Below, one piece after another: positions 55,322-63,973 of a DNA stretch of 64,000 nt; the stretch's first letter is position 1; every line of letters begins with the position of its first letter. The notes beneath the pieces are model-generated. The model was not told the DNA's origin. It searched no databases and worked only from the letters and a program-made list of their open reading frames with translations. The position numbers and the translations under genes were made by a program. Location of the stretch: positions 124,001 through 188,000 of the forward strand of contig JAPLOA010000080.1 in NCBI GenBank assembly GCA_026400835.1, written 5' to 3'. This DNA is from Planctomycetales bacterium. Lineage in GTDB: Bacteria > Planctomycetota > Planctomycetia > Planctomycetales > Planctomycetaceae.

Positions 55322-55825
55322 ATGCATCCAAGTCGGTTGCCGGAATCGCTTCTGCTGGAACAATGTCTCGTGCGTCGCACTCGCCATACTGGGCCCGGTG
55401 GACAGCATCGTAACAAGGTTGAAACCGCGATTGAGATTGTCCATACGCCGACCGGGATTACAACGTTTGCTGCTGAACGTAGAAGTCAGGAGGCGAATCG
55501 TCAAGTAGCCGTTTTTCGAATGCGGCTGCTGCTGGCGATTCGCCTTCGTGCCATTGAATCTGCTGAAGTAATTCCTTCCAAACTTTGGAGCTCACGCTGT
55601 CGCAATCAGCGGATCTCGTGCAGCGAAACTCACGAAGACTTTCCAACGTTGCTGGCCGAGGCTCTGGATGCCGTTGATGCCAAGGAATACGATGTGCGAC
55701 GCGCCGCTGCAGCACTTGGTTGTTCCACGACACAACTGGTTCGATTCATCGCGAAGAATTCAGAGGCGTGGACTTCTGTCAATGCGGAGCGTGTGAGTCG
55801 CGGCCTCAATCGCTTGCAGCCGTGA
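55322..55825 (+). CDS. GGQ peptide-release-factor-like protein with HTH-like tail
   Basis: A 167-residue protein with the catalytic domain of class I release factors. RRTRHTGPGGQHRNKVETAI places the peptidyl-tRNA-hydrolysing GGQ at residues 26-28, followed by AERRSQEANRQVAVFRMRLL. There is no codon-recognition domain, as in ArfB/YaeJ and mitochondrial mtRF-R types. Instead of ArfB's Lys/Arg-rich tail, the C-terminus (about 113-167) reads DVRRAAAALGCSTTQLVRF, which resembles a Fis-like helix-turn-helix. A ribosome-rescue role is inferred from the GGQ alone. Confidence 0.8.
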   Translation: MHPSRLPESLLLEQCLVRRTRHTGPGGQHRNKVETAIEIVHTPTGITTFAAERRSQEANRQVAVFRMRLLLAIRLRAIESAEVIPSKLWSSRCRNQRISCSETHEDFPTLLAEALDAVDAKEYDVRRAAAALGCSTTQLVRFIAKNSEAWTSVNAERVSRGLNRLQP

Positions 55826-55882
55826 TTTCACCGGCCACAATGCAGCCGGTCAGCTCCAAACTCTATTGTGACAGGACTTGTC

Positions 55883-56602
55883 ATGCCCCCTGCAGATTAT
55901 CCCGCCTCCAATTCGCATTCCTCCGCGAATAGCTCTGATCCAAATCCTGCAAAGATCACTCTTGCCATGATGCGAGAGGTTCTTTCTGTTCCGTTGTTCT
56001 GCGACGCTCTGGACTCCTTTGGTTACACCCGGCAGTCGCCTCGACTACCCATCGTTCCCATCACTATGCCGGATCTGACACTGATCGGTCGCAGCAAGAC
56101 GTCGCTGTGGGCTGACATGGCGCACCCCGATCCCGAGCCTTACAAGCTGGAACTGGCCGCTGTCGATTCCTGCCGGCCCGACGACATTCTCGTATGTGCG
56201 GCGTCTGGTTCGAATCGCTCAGGCATCTGGGGCGAACTCCTGACGACGGCTTCGCGCAATACGGGATGTGTCGGAGTCATTGTCGATGGCGCGGTTCGCG
56301 ATGTTGCAAAAATGAAGGCCATGCAATTCCCGGTCTTTGCGCGAGGCATGAATCCTTACGACAGTCGCGACCGGCAACGAGTGATCGATATTGATATTCC
56401 CATCGAGCTTGATGGTATCCGAATCCAGCCTGGCGACCTGATTGCAGCCGACATCGACGGGATCATCGTCATTCCGCAGGCCGTTGAAGAACAAGTCGTT
56501 CGAGCCGCATGGAACAAGGCTCACGCAGAAAATGAAGTTCGCGACGCGATCCGCAATGGCATGTCGGCGACCAAAGCATTTGAGACGTTCGGCGTTCTTT
56601 AA
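55883..56602 (+). CDS. RraA-family protein (aldolase/RNase E regulator-like)
   Basis: A 239-residue protein from ATG 55883 (AGGA six bases upstream; a GTG at 55868 is an alternative). It has the RraA/HMG aldolase fold, with SGIWGELLTTASRNTGCVG (the GxxWGEL metal/substrate loop), VIVDGAVRDVAKMKAMQFPV and DGIIVIPQ. The family includes divalent-metal 4-hydroxy-4-methyl-2-oxoglutarate aldolases and the RNase E inhibitor RraA. The intact DGxxRD motif favours aldolase-type chemistry, but the substrate is unknown. Confidence 0.82.
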   Translation: MPPADYPASNSHSSANSSDPNPAKITLAMMREVLSVPLFCDALDSFGYTRQSPRLPIVPITMPDLTLIGRSKTSLWADMAHPDPEPYKLELAAVDSCRPDDILVCAASGSNRSGIWGELLTTASRNTGCVGVIVDGAVRDVAKMKAMQFPVFARGMNPYDSRDRQRVIDIDIPIELDGIRIQPGDLIAADIDGIIVIPQAVEEQVVRAAWNKAHAENEVRDAIRNGMSATKAFETFGVL

Positions 56603-56607
56603 GCATG

Positions 56608-56641
56608 CAAAAAAATCGCCCTCGAAACATCGCGAGGGCGA
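56608..56641 (-). terminator. Terminator of the peroxiredoxin gene, possibly bidirectional
   Basis: The arms TCGCCCTCG (56616-56624) and CGAGGGCGA (56633-56641) form a 9-bp stem. On the minus strand it is followed by seven T, after the peroxiredoxin stop at 56672. On the plus strand it is followed by CTTCTT and may also help end the rraA transcript. Confidence 0.8.
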
Positions 56642-56671
56642 CTTCTTAATCGTCCGGGACAACCCGAAAAT

Positions 56672-57271
56672 TTACTTGTCGCCCTTCTTCAGGCGAGCAA
56701 TAACTTCCATAATCGCCTTGCTGTCGTCGGCGGCCACGACAGACGTGTTTTTCGAGGCAATCCTGCCATCAGTGCCAATGACGAATGTCCAGCGTTTGGC
56801 AGTCACGTGTCGCGTCAGGACTTCCTCCTTGCCATCAATCGTCGCCTTGACCGACTTCTCTTCACGAGTCACGGGGACTCCAAACGCATCCGCAACTTTC
56901 CCATCTACATCGGCAAGCAGAGCAAAGTTCAGATTATGAGCTTTCTTAAACAGCCGATGATTCGCGGCCGAGTCACCGCTCACGCCAACAACCTCGACTC
57001 CTTCATCTTCGAGTTTTGGGAAGTCATCGCGAAAAGCACAAGCCTGCTTCGTACAGCCTCCGGTCATATCCGCCGGGTAAAAATACACGACGACGATCTT
57101 CTTTCCGAAGTGGTCCTGCGGCCTCCACGGTTCACCTTTATCATCTTCCACTTCAAACACAGGCGCAGGATCGCCTACCTTGAGATCAACTTTTTCAGTT
57201 GCAGATGCAATGACAGCACTGGCATTCATCATAAAAACGCTGACCAGGGAACAGGCAACGAACTTCAACAT
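56672..57271 (-). CDS. Exported peroxiredoxin (BCP/AhpC-TSA type)
   Basis: A 199-residue thiol peroxidase with a signal peptide (MLKFVACSLVSVFMMNASA). The start at 57271 is set by AAGGAG eight bases upstream; the frame opens 22 codons earlier. The peroxidatic Cys is C73 and a possible resolving Cys is C78 (MTGGCTKQACAFRDDFP). Conserved YFYPADMT and VSGDSAANHRLF place it in the BCP/PrxQ subgroup. Export suggests a role against periplasmic peroxide. Confidence 0.88.
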   Translation of the reverse strand: MLKFVACSLVSVFMMNASAVIASATEKVDLKVGDPAPVFEVEDDKGEPWRPQDHFGKKIVVVYFYPADMTGGCTKQACAFRDDFPKLEDEGVEVVGVSGDSAANHRLFKKAHNLNFALLADVDGKVADAFGVPVTREEKSVKATIDGKEEVLTRHVTAKRWTFVIGTDGRIASKNTSVVAADDSKAIMEVIARLKKGDK

Positions 57272-57442
57272 CGAGATGGCTCCTTCGAGGAAAGTTATGG
57301 TGGAATTGGTCAAGCAGGAAAGAGAACAAGGCAGCAAATTTGTTTACCGGACTCAACTTCGAAACCGAACAGAATTTGCACAAGTCATATCATCAGAGAA
57401 TATCAGCGGCTGGCATACGGGCAACGGAAGCTTCAACACAAA

Positions 57443-58753
57443 TCAGGTGACTTCAAAACCACTTCTCTGAGGTCGACTAAGGAACTTATTGGCTTCTTCG
57501 TCTTCCAGGAATGTCTCCACCGAGGGGTTCCAATTCAATGTTCGCCCCAGTCGCAATGAGATATTCGCCAGATGACAGGTTGACACGCTGCGGTGCTGAC
57601 TTTCAATGTCTGAAATTGGGCTTCGGCGAGATTCAACGCAATCAAAGAAGTTTCCCATGTGATTGATAATCGCATCAAGCTTCCCGGAACGTTCCGGCCG
57701 AGTCAAATTATCAAAGTCATAAACACTGAACTGCTCTCGCGGCAATGGATTCGTTGCCAGATCGTCGATCGGCTTTCCAGTAATGCTGCCACGATTCACA
57801 AACAACCGTCCTTTCGTTCCGGTGAACAGAATTCCGTTTCGTCCAGTGTCGCTAACCGTCAGCACAACTCCATTTTCGTATCGAATTACGGAATCAAAAT
57901 CAACGGGCACCGTATAGCCATCCGCCACATCCGGAAACGTTGCTTTGCCCGAGATCTCAACCGGCAATGAATTGATGGCCCACTGCGCGATGTCAATATG
58001 GTGAGCACCCCAGTCAGTCATTTGGCCGCCGGAATAATCCAGCCACCAGCGAAAGGTGTAATGAGACCGTTCTGCCAAATAGGGCACATCTGGTGTCTGC
58101 CCCTGCCAAAGATTCCAGTTGAAATGCTTCGGAACGGAAACTCGTTCGAACGGCCCCCCGACCTCATTCTTACCAAGGACAACCTCTACAGTCTGCAGTT
58201 TTCCAATGCGCCCGGCTCGGATCAATTCAACCGCTTGTCGAAATCTGTGATCACTTCGCTGCCACGAACCAACCTGGATCACTTGATTTGATGAGGCCGC
58301 GACGTCCCGAATCTTCTTACCTTCATCAATCGTGAGCGTCAGGGGCTTTTCGCAGTATACATCTTTCCCTGCACGGCAGGCATCAATCACCATCTTCGAA
58401 TGCCAGTGATCGGGAGTCCCGATCAGTACAACATCGACATCCTTGGCTGCCAGCAACTCAACGTAATTTTCGAAGATCTTCGGTGTGCTTCCGAAAGACG
58501 CTCGCGCCTGTTCCCGCACATGACGATCCACGTCACAAACCGCGACGATATCACCGTACTCGCGAGCTTTCTCTGTAATGACGGTTCCCTGATATCGCAG
58601 TCCAATCGCGCCGATCCCAGGTCGCTCTATGCTATGCCGAGGCATTGATGCGGCGCACGTTTTACTGAATGTTACTGGAGGAATAAAGCCCATCGAGGCA
58701 AAGGCCACTGAAGCCCGCAAAGCTTGTCTTCGTGTCGTCATGCGATGTTTCAT
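57443..58753 (-). CDS. Gfo/Idh/MocA-family oxidoreductase with Tat signal
   Basis: A 436-residue NAD(P)-dependent oxidoreductase. The N-terminus has a twin-arginine motif (TTRRQALRAS) with a hydrophobic stretch, so export by Tat after cofactor loading is likely. The Rossmann loop is GIGAIGLRYQG, followed by GTPDHWHSKMVIDACRAG and the catalytic CEKPLTLTIDEG. The second domain has WWLDYSGGQMTDWGAHHID. Planctomycetes have many such secreted paralogues, probably acting on sugars. AAGG lies six bases before the ATG. Confidence 0.9.
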   Translation of the reverse strand: MKHRMTTRRQALRASVAFASMGFIPPVTFSKTCAASMPRHSIERPGIGAIGLRYQGTVITEKAREYGDIVAVCDVDRHVREQARASFGSTPKIFENYVELLAAKDVDVVLIGTPDHWHSKMVIDACRAGKDVYCEKPLTLTIDEGKKIRDVAASSNQVIQVGSWQRSDHRFRQAVELIRAGRIGKLQTVEVVLGKNEVGGPFERVSVPKHFNWNLWQGQTPDVPYLAERSHYTFRWWLDYSGGQMTDWGAHHIDIAQWAINSLPVEISGKATFPDVADGYTVPVDFDSVIRYENGVVLTVSDTGRNGILFTGTKGRLFVNRGSITGKPIDDLATNPLPREQFSVYDFDNLTRPERSGKLDAIINHMGNFFDCVESRRSPISDIESQHRSVSTCHLANISLRLGRTLNWNPSVETFLEDEEANKFLSRPQRSGFEVT

Positions 58754-58864
58754 AAATCACCTTGAGCTTTCTTTTTCTCTGATGAAGTCTGGCGAACGAT
58801 CGTAAAGTACGATTGCGAATTCGAGTTGAAGACGAAGCCGTATCCTGTTTATTTCGAGACTCGC

Positions 58865-59587
58865 TTATTTCGGAGCGGGTTGTGCTTCTGCTTCACCTGG
58901 CACAGTCTTCAGAACGCGCGTTACAGCAGCAGCCCAGATCTTGTAACCCCTCTCGTTCATATGCAGGCCATCGTCATTCAGCAGATCGGCATTGGGCACC
59001 CTTTCCGCCGTCAGCATTGGCCCCCACACGTCAGCGTATTCCAGAAGAGGATCGTTATCGCAGTCTGCCTTGATCAGTGAGTTCGTCTGCTGAATTTTTT
59101 CGGCAAGCGTCCAGCGTTTCACGCTGGGCTTGATGCCGATGTAGACAATCTGTCGACATTCAGGAAGCTTCGCACGAACTGCAGCAACAAACTGTCGAAA
59201 ATCGTCGTAAACGGTTTCAGGAGTCTTCCCGGAAGCAATATCGTTGTCGCCCGCGTAAATCACGACAGCCGTCGGTTTTACCGGGACTACGATTCGATCA
59301 AAAAAATGCACGGAATCGGACAGAAATGATCCGCCGAAACCATGGTTCGCGGTCACCAAATCAGGGAAGTAGTCTTCCAGCTTCCAGAGCCGTATGCTGG
59401 AACTACCAACGAACAGCACCGCGCCCGAAGTCGACTTTCCCGAGGCAATTCTCTGCTCAATCTCAACAATCGATTTTTCCCATCGAGCAGGCGACTTTTC
59501 GTCCGCCCGAACTAACATCGGCAGCAGCCCGAAACACAGACAGCCGACAAGTGAAATGCATCGCGACCGAGAATAGGAGTGTTTCAT
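58865..59587 (-). CDS. Secreted SGNH/GDSL-type hydrolase
   Basis: A 240-residue exported esterase-like enzyme from ATG 59587, which opens a signal peptide (ISLVGCLCFGLLPMLVRA); the frame extends 19 codons upstream. The four SGNH blocks are FVGSSSIRLW (block I, the Ser in 61-64), NHGFGGS (block II Gly), YAGDNDIA (block III Asn) and LNDDGLHMNERGY (block V, Asp and His). It likely deacylates carbohydrate or lipid esters. It is transcribed divergently from the phosphodiesterase gene. Confidence 0.87.
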   Translation of the reverse strand: MKHSYSRSRCISLVGCLCFGLLPMLVRADEKSPARWEKSIVEIEQRIASGKSTSGAVLFVGSSSIRLWKLEDYFPDLVTANHGFGGSFLSDSVHFFDRIVVPVKPTAVVIYAGDNDIASGKTPETVYDDFRQFVAAVRAKLPECRQIVYIGIKPSVKRWTLAEKIQQTNSLIKADCDNDPLLEYADVWGPMLTAERVPNADLLNDDGLHMNERGYKIWAAAVTRVLKTVPGEAEAQPAPK

Positions 59588-59680
59588 GAATCGGATTCCC
59601 TCGCGTGTTGATTTTCGGATACCGCAGGTCAGCATACGCGACAAAGACTAAATGTTCCATCGCCGGAGACTTCTGAGATC

Positions 59681-61084
59681 ATGACAATCAAAGCGCGACA
59701 TCGTCGACTCATGGTGATCAACGTTGTTGGTCTCACCAGTCAAATGATCGGTGAGAACACTCCGAACATCAGCGGACTCCTGAAGACCGGTTTTTCTCGT
59801 CCACTGCAGACGATATTTCCAGCCGTCACCTGCTCCGTTCAGGCAACGCTCCTGACGGGACTTCTGCCGTCTCAACACGGTATCGTTGCCAACGGTTGGT
59901 ACTTCCGAGATCTTGCCGAGGTGATGTTCTGGAAGCAATCGAATCATCTGATTTCCGGGGAACGCATTTATCATTCGGCTCGTCTTCGAAATCCCGAACA
60001 CACAACCGCCAAAATGTTTTGGTGGTACAACATGTATGCCGATGTCAACTGGTCAGTCACTCCTCGACCTTCATACCCATCAGACGGCCGCAAGATTCCC
60101 GATATCTACAGTGCTCCTGCAGAGTTCCGAGACAAGCTTCAGCAGAAGCTGGGAAAGTTTCCGCTGTTCAATTTCTGGGGCCCAACGGCTGACATTCGCA
60201 GCACCGCCTGGATTGCAGATGCAAGCGTTGACGTTTTTAAATCCTGCCAGCCGTCACTGATGCTCGTCTACCTTCCGCACCTGGATTACAACCTGCAGCG
60301 TTGGGGACCAAACGATCCGAGGATCTCTGAAGATGTACGGCTCGTGGATCATGAAGCGGGCAAATTAATTGCCGCCGCCGAGGCTGCTGACGCAGATATC
60401 GTTGTGCTGTCAGAATATGGGATTACCGAAGTTCACCGCCCCATTCATCTGAATCGAATTCTTCGAGATGCGGGTTTGCTGGCTGTTCGACGCGAATCCT
60501 GCGGCTGGGAGACTCTCGACTGTGGCGCTTCGCGGGCCTTCGCCGTGGCCGATCATCAGGCCGCTCATATCTACATTAAAGATCCTGCTGATACCGCACG
60601 CGTCCGCAAACTGCTGGAGCGTATTGAGGGTGTCGAAAAAGTGCTTGATCGCGACGGCCAACGTCTCGCCGGAATCGCTCATGAGCGAAGTGGTGAGCTA
60701 ATCTGCATCAGCCAGTCGGACGCGTGGTTCACTTACTATTTCTGGCTGGACGATAATCTGGCCCCGGATTATGCCCGGACTGTCGACATTCATCGCAAAC
60801 CGGGTTACGACCCCGTTGAGCTTCTGGTGGACCCCCTGATTCAATTCCCCAGGATCCGTGTTGGGCAGCGGCTGGCCCGAAAAATGCTCGGTTTTCGATA
60901 CTATATGGACCTCATCGGTCTTGATGCGTCCATCGTGAAGGGCAGCCATGGCCGCGTTCCTGACGCAAATCGAATCGAAGAGGACGGTCCCGTTCTCGTT
61001 TGTTCCTCGAAACGTGTGGAACGTGACGAATTACACGCAACTGATGTTCGAAATCTGCTTCTCGACCTGCAATTTGGTGTTTGA
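59681..61084 (+). CDS. Alkaline-phosphatase-superfamily nucleotide pyrophosphatase/phosphodiesterase
   Basis: A 467-residue enzyme with no signal peptide. The NPP-type nucleophile T50 lies in FPAVTCSVQATLLTGLLPSQHG. Later metal ligands fit PHLDYNLQRWG, LSEYGITEVHRPI and KGSHGRVPD. The family cleaves phosphodiester bonds using two zinc ions; cytoplasmic bacterial members have uncertain substrates. The ribosome site is weak. The PilB-like gene starts 161 bases downstream on the same strand. Confidence 0.85.
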   Translation: MTIKARHRRLMVINVVGLTSQMIGENTPNISGLLKTGFSRPLQTIFPAVTCSVQATLLTGLLPSQHGIVANGWYFRDLAEVMFWKQSNHLISGERIYHSARLRNPEHTTAKMFWWYNMYADVNWSVTPRPSYPSDGRKIPDIYSAPAEFRDKLQQKLGKFPLFNFWGPTADIRSTAWIADASVDVFKSCQPSLMLVYLPHLDYNLQRWGPNDPRISEDVRLVDHEAGKLIAAAEAADADIVVLSEYGITEVHRPIHLNRILRDAGLLAVRRESCGWETLDCGASRAFAVADHQAAHIYIKDPADTARVRKLLERIEGVEKVLDRDGQRLAGIAHERSGELICISQSDAWFTYYFWLDDNLAPDYARTVDIHRKPGYDPVELLVDPLIQFPRIRVGQRLARKMLGFRYYMDLIGLDASIVKGSHGRVPDANRIEEDGPVLVCSSKRVERDELHATDVRNLLLDLQFGV

Positions 61085-61245
61085 CACTGGAGGATCGCCA
61101 GGCTTCCCGCAAAAATGCAGGACGAGCAGCAATGCGACTCTCAACGCGAGTTTCGAGGTGGTCTCTCAGGGCTGCCTCGGGGCGTTTCCAAATAAAGTTG
61201 TTTCGACAGAGTTCAGAATCAGTTAGACATAGAGGACTCCAGACA

Positions 61246-62631
61246 ATGGCTGGCCCACCAAAACCAGATCCCAAAAAAGCAGATGCCGGCAAGAAACCTG
61301 CAGAAGATACATCAGAGCAGGAAGATGTTGAGCAGGTACTTTTTCAGGGGCCGCTTTTTGGGCGTGAGTCCAATCTTAAAGCCAACGCAAAACTTGTTCA
61401 GGCCGCACTCGTTCCTGTGAAACAGATGATGTCCGACGCCTTGGCTCGTCGTGCCCATACGCTGCTGATGGAACCGCGCGAAGGTCGGCTCAGTATTCGA
61501 CTCGTCATTGATGGAATGCCATATCCTGCCGCCGCTGTGCCGGGACAAAAAGGCGTGGCGATGGTTCAGATGCTGAAACTGCTGGCAGGCCTTGATCCCA
61601 ATGATCGCAAGTCACCTCAGGCAGGAGGCATCAAAGCAGAATTCGACGGCTTGCCTTATAACCTGATGGTGGAGTCAGTCCCGGCCGGTGGCGGTGCAGA
61701 GCGAGTTCGAGTCAAGATCGAGAACAAGAAAGTCGTACGCCAGAAACCATCCGAAATTGGCCTTCCCGATCAGCTGAAGGCGAAGATCCGCGATTTCACG
61801 TCCTCGCGTAGTGGCGTCATTCTGATTTGTGGACCACCAGACTCGGGAGTTACCACACTTTCCATCGTGACGCTTCACAGTGTCGACCCATACCTTTACT
61901 CCGTTTATAATCTCGCGGACATGAAGGGGAAGGAACTGATCAATGTCACTGAGTTCAAGCCAGAACCAGGGCATGATCTGGAGTTAACTTTTGACCGCAT
62001 TCTCCGCCGTGAAGCCGATGTAGTCTTCTTGAATCCCCTGACTTCCCCACAAGACGCCCAGACTATCTTCCAGTACGCAGATCGTCTTTCGCTCATCATG
62101 GAGATTCCAGCCAACACACCGACAGAAGCCGTCAAGAAGTTGATTGAATGGGTCGGCGTCGATGAGGTGATCAAGGGCCTGAAATGCGTGATTACTCAGA
62201 AGCTGATTCGCAAACTGTGCGATGACTGCAAGCAGGCTTTTCGTCCGAATCCAATGCTGCTTAAAAAGCTGGGGCTGCCACCCGAAACATCAGTGCTCTA
62301 CCGTGCTCCGCTTCCGCCACCTCCCGATGACCCCAAAGCACAAACAGTGGAAGAACTGTGTGCGGACTGTGACGGGGTTCCTTACCATGGTCGAGCAGCC
62401 GCATTCGAAATGCTGGAGATGACCGACACGATGAAAGAAGTCTTCGCGGCCGGCGCTGCGCCCGAGGCAATTCGTAAACAAATGGCAGAAGATGGCCAGA
62501 CCACTCTGCAGAAGGATGCCATCCGACTTGTGGCTGAGGGAAAAACTTCTCTTGAAGAAATTCAACGAACGTTCAGCCCAGGCGGTCCACAGAAAAAGGC
62601 TCCACCAAGGCCAAGACCTCCCGGAAATTGA
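61246..62631 (+). CDS. GspE/PilB-family protein with degenerate ATPase motifs
   Basis: A 461-residue protein from ATG 61246 (AGAGGA nine bases upstream). It follows the type II secretion/type IV pilus ATPase outline, but Walker A reads GPPDSGVTTLS, with Val202 in place of the essential Lys. The Walker B region reads READVVFLNPLTS, with Asn-Pro-Leu-Thr-Ser where homologues have Gly-Glu-Ile/Leu-Arg-Asp. The tetracysteine zinc site is kept (C325, C328, C372, C375; CDDC and CADC), as are TQKLIRKLCDDCKQAF and YHGRAAAFEMLEMTD. The C-terminus is Pro/Lys-rich. It should assemble or regulate rather than hydrolyse ATP. Confidence 0.85.
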   Translation: MAGPPKPDPKKADAGKKPAEDTSEQEDVEQVLFQGPLFGRESNLKANAKLVQAALVPVKQMMSDALARRAHTLLMEPREGRLSIRLVIDGMPYPAAAVPGQKGVAMVQMLKLLAGLDPNDRKSPQAGGIKAEFDGLPYNLMVESVPAGGGAERVRVKIENKKVVRQKPSEIGLPDQLKAKIRDFTSSRSGVILICGPPDSGVTTLSIVTLHSVDPYLYSVYNLADMKGKELINVTEFKPEPGHDLELTFDRILRREADVVFLNPLTSPQDAQTIFQYADRLSLIMEIPANTPTEAVKKLIEWVGVDEVIKGLKCVITQKLIRKLCDDCKQAFRPNPMLLKKLGLPPETSVLYRAPLPPPPDDPKAQTVEELCADCDGVPYHGRAAAFEMLEMTDTMKEVFAAGAAPEAIRKQMAEDGQTTLQKDAIRLVAEGKTSLEEIQRTFSPGGPQKKAPPRPRPPGN

Positions 62632-62803
62632 GAGAATTTCCAGGTCATGACAAACTGACCGCTGACGATATCGGCCCGCGAGACGAAAGCTCCAGTGGCC
62701 TCTAAAAGATCACGATCAGAAACGCCGTTTTATGACCGCGTCAGGGACAACGCTGAAACATCGGACCAGTTCAAAACTTCATTCGCAGGAAAGTACTGAT
62801 CTC

Positions 62804-63973
62804 ATGCAGAGGTCTTCTGTTGCTATATTGATGGTGTGCCTGTTCGGATTGAGTACTCTCCACGGAGCAGAGGAACTTCCGGGGCTGGCTACAGAGAAAC
62901 CTGCTGACGGCTTCTCTGTGCAGACAGAGCAGGGGTGGATGATCGCGTATGAGATGGCGATCCCCGGAACCGAAGTTAAGTTTCGGATGGTCCCAGTTCC
63001 GGGCGGCGAGTATGTGATGGGAAGTCCGGCGACTGAGTCGCACCGAAAGGACGATGAGGGTCCCCGGAGAAAGGTCGTCGTCGCTCCATTCTGGATGGCT
63101 GAGTGCGAAGTCACATGGGCTGAGTTCCGTCAGTTCATGGAATTGTACCGTGTTCTCAAAGAGCTTCAGGCCAACAGAATCCGCACCGTCACTGACGCCA
63201 ATCGAATCGATGCTGTCACCGCCCCGACGCCCCTCTACATGCCGGACTTTACGTTCGAATTCGGAGATGACCCCAAGCTGCCGGCAGTCTCGATGACTCA
63301 GTATTCTGCAAAGCAGTATACCAAGTGGCTCTCAGCGATTTCCGGCCAGCAGTTTCGCCTGCCAACAGAAGCGGAATGGGAATACGCTTGCCGCGCAGGG
63401 AGTACGACTGCGTATTCGTTCGGTGATGATCCAGCAATGCTGGCAGAGTACGGCTGGTTTGAATCCAACACCGAGAAAAAAGGTTCTCGCCTCGTTCGAC
63501 AGAAGAAGCCAAACGCATGGGGGCTTTACGACATGCACGGCAACGCCGCAGAATGGGTGATCGATGGTTACGCGAATTACATGCCTCAGGATGTAGTTGT
63601 CAATGCGGCGAAAGACTGGGCACGAACAGACAAGCCTGATCCGCGAGTTGTCCGTGGTGGATCATGGGAGTTCCCTGCTGCCGACTGTCGTTCCTCAGCA
63701 CGACTGGCTTCTGATGACGAAGCATGGAAATATCAGGACCCAAACCTTCCACTGAGCCCGTGGTGGTATACCGACGACCCGGCTCGCGGGGTTGGGTTTC
63801 GCTTGCTGCGTCCACTGCAGCCATTGCCTCGCATGGAAATTGAAGACTTCTGGAAGATTGACGCCGAGGATATTCAGTATGACGTCGATGACCGACTCAA
63901 TGAAGGTCGAGGAGTTCTCGGGTTGGTCGATAAGGATTTGCCACAAGCGATCCTTGACCTCAAAAAGAAGTAA
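62804..63973 (+). CDS. Exported formylglycine-generating-enzyme (SUMF1)-like protein
   Basis: A 389-residue exported protein; the start at 62804 opens a signal peptide (SSVAILMVCLFGLSTLHGA), while the frame continues 24 codons upstream. The FGE-sulfatase fold is clear: VPGGEYVMGS, EVTWAEFRQFM, RLPTEAEWEYACRAGSTTAYSFGDD, NAWGLYDMHGNAAEW, RVVRGGSW. Of the two copper-binding active-site cysteines of true FGE, only the one in DCRSSAR seems present, so it may be a binding or structural member. The last 60 residues form an extra acidic tail. It ends 27 bases before the window edge. Confidence 0.87.
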   Translation: MQRSSVAILMVCLFGLSTLHGAEELPGLATEKPADGFSVQTEQGWMIAYEMAIPGTEVKFRMVPVPGGEYVMGSPATESHRKDDEGPRRKVVVAPFWMAECEVTWAEFRQFMELYRVLKELQANRIRTVTDANRIDAVTAPTPLYMPDFTFEFGDDPKLPAVSMTQYSAKQYTKWLSAISGQQFRLPTEAEWEYACRAGSTTAYSFGDDPAMLAEYGWFESNTEKKGSRLVRQKKPNAWGLYDMHGNAAEWVIDGYANYMPQDVVVNAAKDWARTDKPDPRVVRGGSWEFPAADCRSSARLASDDEAWKYQDPNLPLSPWWYTDDPARGVGFRLLRPLQPLPRMEIEDFWKIDAEDIQYDVDDRLNEGRGVLGLVDKDLPQAILDLKKK

